Source of the DNA: Clostridiaceae bacterium
GTDB taxonomy: Bacteria; Bacillota; Clostridia; Oscillospirales; Acutalibacteraceae
Assembly: GCA_016292575.1 (NCBI GenBank)
Contig: JAEDIH010000030.1
Span: forward strand, 1 to 16,111
Direction: 5' to 3'
Length of the DNA: 16,111 nucleotides
Both the position numbers and the translations under genes were made by a program. The notes beneath the pieces were generated by a model. The model did not search any database and had not been told where the DNA came from. It saw only the letters and a list, made by a program, of their open reading frames with translations. Positions within the stretch are counted from its first letter, which is position 1. Every line of letters begins with the position of its first letter. Positions 14,803 through 16,111 of the stretch are shown here, piece by piece.

Positions 14803-14849
14803 AAAATCACCGGTTATTGTTCTCTTTAGGGATAATAACCGGTGATTTT
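14803..14849. terminator. Long inverted repeat, bidirectional-terminator-like, after the SSS gene
   Basis: AAAATCACCGGTTATT (14803-14818) is the exact reverse complement of AATAACCGGTGATTTT (14834-14849). Four more pairs with wobble (14819-14822 with 14830-14833) make a stem of about 20 bp. The outer ends are A-runs on the left and T-runs on the right, so either strand would give a GC-core hairpin ending in U. It lies 110 nt after the symporter stop codon, and no gene converges from the right. Confidence 0.7.
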
Positions 14850-15061
14850 CTCGGCTTGCGAAAAAAATTTTTAAAAAATTTTTCCCGGCAGGCGAAAAGC
14901 TCTGTTTTTGGCGTCTTGAATAAAGCAGGAAAAAACAGCCTATATATTACATTATATAGCACCGCCTTTTTGGGGGCGAAATTGCTGTTCCCCACCGAGG
15001 CTCGAATTTTGGCGGAAATTTGCTTAAAACGGGTCTGCAAACCCCCTCGAACGGCGCAAAA
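14850..15061. other. Intergenic segment with no recognisable gene
   Basis: Part of a 523-bp gene-free gap (14693-15215). It starts with an A/T-block (AAAAAAATTTTT then AAAAAATTTTT, 14862-14884) and later changes to a G/C-richer stretch (about 14960-15060). That stretch holds short stems such as TGGGG...CCCCA (14971-14994) and GGGT...ACCC (15031-15044). No Shine-Dalgarno-led ORF, tRNA cloverleaf or known ncRNA consensus was found on either strand. The two ORF-length readings across it run through the inverted repeat and look accidental. Confidence 0.5.
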
Positions 15062-15085
15062 AACTTGACAAAAAAAAATCAAGTT
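15062..15085. promoter_or_regulatory. Dyad embedded in the -35/spacer region
   Basis: AACTTGA (15062-15068) and TCAAGTT (15079-15085) form a perfect 7-bp inverted repeat around a 10-nt A-rich centre. The left arm includes most of the -35 hexamer and the right arm ends 2 bp before the -10. The layout fits a repressor site controlling an otherwise very strong promoter. Confidence 0.5.
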
Positions 15086-15093
15086 GCTATAAT
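15065..15093 (+). promoter_or_regulatory. Perfect-consensus sigma-A promoter of the lysozyme-like gene
   Basis: TTGACA (15065-15070), exactly 17 nt, TATAAT (15088-15093): twelve of twelve consensus positions. Transcription would start near 15100, giving a leader of about 116 nt. Confidence 0.92.
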
Positions 15094-15096
15094 ACG

Positions 15097-15186
15097 GGCT
15101 GCTGTTCATTTCAGGTCAGGCTGAAAGCAGCCAAAAGGATGTTGAATGCAAACTTTTTTGCCGGCTGACTCACTTGGTCAGGCGGC
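15097..15186 (+). promoter_or_regulatory. Structured 5' region of the lysozyme-like gene
   Basis: Two helices can form. GGCTGCT (15097-15103) pairs with AGCAGCC (15126-15132), although the predicted start near 15100 would trim its 5' arm. GCCG-G-CTGAC (15160-15169) pairs with GTCAG-G-CGGC (15177-15186) around one G-G mismatch and a 7-nt loop. The second ends 18 nt before the ribosome site GAGGTGA (15205-15211). T6 (15154-15159) comes before, not after, the second stem. I do not recognise a riboswitch class; the c-di-GMP-I and ydaO signatures are absent. Confidence 0.4.
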
Positions 15187-15215
15187 GGAAAAGAATTTAT
15201 TAGTGAGGTGATTTG

Positions 15216-16111
15216 ATGAAAAGAACACTCGGTTGTTTTTTTTCAGTTGTAATTATGCTTGCTGTTGCAGTTCCCGCATTTTCGGCTCAAGGCGCTTCAT
15301 CCAAAAGCAATAAATCCCAAGTTTTTTCCTACCTGACACAGGAAATCGGTTTCAACACTGCGGCGGCCTGCGGTGTAATGGCAAATATGGAACACGAGTC
15401 CGGCTTTGATTCGTCCAAGGTTCTCTATGACTCAAACGGTCTGCTCAGCGGCGGTCTTTGCATGTGGAACGGCGGACGCTTCAGCAGCCTCAAAAGGTTC
15501 TGCAACAAAAACGGTTATAACTATCTCAGTATCTACGGTCAGCTCAAATATCTTGAGCATGAGCTGAAAAGCGATTATTATGACCACATCTACGACTATC
15601 TCAAGAGAGTCAGCAACGATCCGAACGGCGCATATAATGCCGCCTACTATTGGTGCTATTACTTTGAGATTCCGGCAAACAGGGGCTACCACGCAAACAA
15701 GCGCGGCGGCGCGGCCTCCTCAAAATACTGGCGCGAGTTTTCCGCCTTCAGCGCCGAACCGAAAACGCCGAAGCTTAAAAGCGCTTCCTCCGGAAAGACC
15801 GTTGACGTTGATTCAACCGTTCGCTTCAGCTGGTCTGACGGCGGCAACGGCGCAACCTCCTATGTTCTGCTTGTAACAAGAGAGCGCGGCGGAAAGTATG
15901 ACTTTTCCTCTGCCAAGGTCTATAAGACTTCGGGCAGAAGCATTGACGTTACCGTATCGAGGGAGGGAAAGTATGCCGCAAGCGTGTACAGTGTAAACGG
16001 CTATACCGGTGAAAAGAGCAGAAGGAGCAACGTTGTTTATTTCTCCGGAGCGTGCCTCGGTCATTCAAACAAGCTTGTTTCCTCGGTGAAACCGACATTT
16101 TCCTCTGCGGG
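15216..16111 (+). CDS. Secreted phage-tail-lysozyme-like cell-wall hydrolase with Fn3-like domain (runs off right edge)
   Basis: 298 complete codons are visible and the reading frame stays open to the window end. The first 24 residues or so form a Sec signal peptide (basic MKR, hydrophobic core, PAFSA cleavage region). Residues about 36-175 match the Phage_lysozyme2 (phage tail lysozyme) pattern. They run from VFSYLTQEIGFNTAAACGVMANMEHESGF (E61 in ESGF is the likely catalytic Glu), through GLCMWNGGRFSSL and QLKYLEHEL, to a Tyr-rich AAYYWCYYFEIPANRGYH and YWREF. The expected activity is peptidoglycan glycan-strand cleavage outside the membrane. From about 187 to 277 follows a beta-rich, Fn3-like or Ig-like domain (VRFSWSDGG...SYVLLVTRERGGKY...GKYAASVYSVNGYTGEKSRRSNVV), probably for wall or ligand binding. 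GAGGTGA (15205-15211) precedes the ATG. Whether this is autolysis, surface remodelling or a domesticated phage lysin cannot be decided from the part seen. Confidence 0.85.
   Translation, partial: MKRTLGCFFSVVIMLAVAVPAFSAQGASSKSNKSQVFSYLTQEIGFNTAAACGVMANMEHESGFDSSKVLYDSNGLLSGGLCMWNGGRFSSLKRFCNKNGYNYLSIYGQLKYLEHELKSDYYDHIYDYLKRVSNDPNGAYNAAYYWCYYFEIPANRGYHANKRGGAASSKYWREFSAFSAEPKTPKLKSASSGKTVDVDSTVRFSWSDGGNGATSYVLLVTRERGGKYDFSSAKVYKTSGRSIDVTVSREGKYAASVYSVNGYTGEKSRRSNVVYFSGACLGHSNKLVSSVKPTFSSA

Noticed and set aside
14791..14819. Promoter TTGACG-N17-TTATTG inside the SSS 3' region
   Set aside because: The -10 match is poor and overlaps the inverted repeat; no gene follows.
15000..15060. tRNA-like T-arm (CTCGAA words, GGGT/ACCC stem)
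   Set aside because: No acceptor, D or anticodon arms can be built around it on either strand.
14751..15068. 105-codon plus-strand ORF after the SSS gene
   Set aside because: No ribosome site, it reads straight through the 20-bp hairpin and the poly-A/T block, and its product is low-complexity Lys/Phe/Leu without recognisable motifs.
14807..15109. 100-codon minus-strand ORF over the same gap
   Set aside because: It starts beyond the consensus promoter on the other strand, lacks a Shine-Dalgarno, and crosses the inverted repeat.

Overview
The window reads as chromosome of an anaerobic, low-to-moderate GC Firmicute, most likely a gut Clostridia (Oscillospirales/Ruminococcaceae-like). The reasons are strong AGGAGG-type Shine-Dalgarno sequences before almost every gene, sigma-A promoters close to TTGACA-N17-TATAAT, a lipobox-type binding protein, a pyruvate phosphate dikinase, and an NADPH meso-diaminopimelate dehydrogenase. 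The genus call is inference. No tRNA, rRNA, CRISPR array, insertion sequence or phage module was seen.

Layout. (1) 1-521, minus strand: the N-terminal third of pyruvate phosphate dikinase, running off the left edge. (2) 810-1709: an LCMT/PPM1-type SAM methyltransferase. (3) 1787-2752: meso-diaminopimelate dehydrogenase (lysine/peptidoglycan), followed by a perfect 16-bp inverted repeat that sits between two 12-bp direct repeats, then a terminator. (4) 3074-8191: a complete five-gene branched-chain (LIV/HAAT-type) amino-acid ABC transporter: lipoprotein SBP, two permeases and two ATPases. It has a near-consensus promoter, a strong hairpin with a GAAA loop separating the SBP gene from the permease genes, and a terminator at the end. 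(5) 8419-12922: a three-gene carbohydrate operon: an exported or membrane-anchored endonuclease/exonuclease/phosphatase-fold protein, a cytoplasmic GH2 beta-galactosidase-like enzyme with an extra C-terminal helical tail, and a GPH/MelB-type sugar:cation symporter. Its promoter overlaps a palindromic operator candidate. (6) 13160-14692: a sodium:solute symporter with its own strong promoter. (7) 14693-15215: a 523-bp intergenic stretch with a long hairpin, an unexplained mixed-composition segment, and a perfect-consensus promoter carrying an embedded dyad. (8) 15216-right edge: a secreted Phage_lysozyme2-type cell-wall hydrolase with an Fn3-like domain, truncated by the window.

Working together: the liv cassette imports amino acids across the membrane. 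The GPH symporter plausibly brings in a galactoside that the signal-less GH2 enzyme cleaves inside the cell. Most genes belong to well-known families. The less ordinary material is non-coding (dyads on promoters, intercistronic hairpins, a possible leader peptide in the liv operon), plus two protein details: a roughly 34-residue basic insert in LivG and the C-terminal tail of the GH2. I did not find a clear novel multi-gene system.
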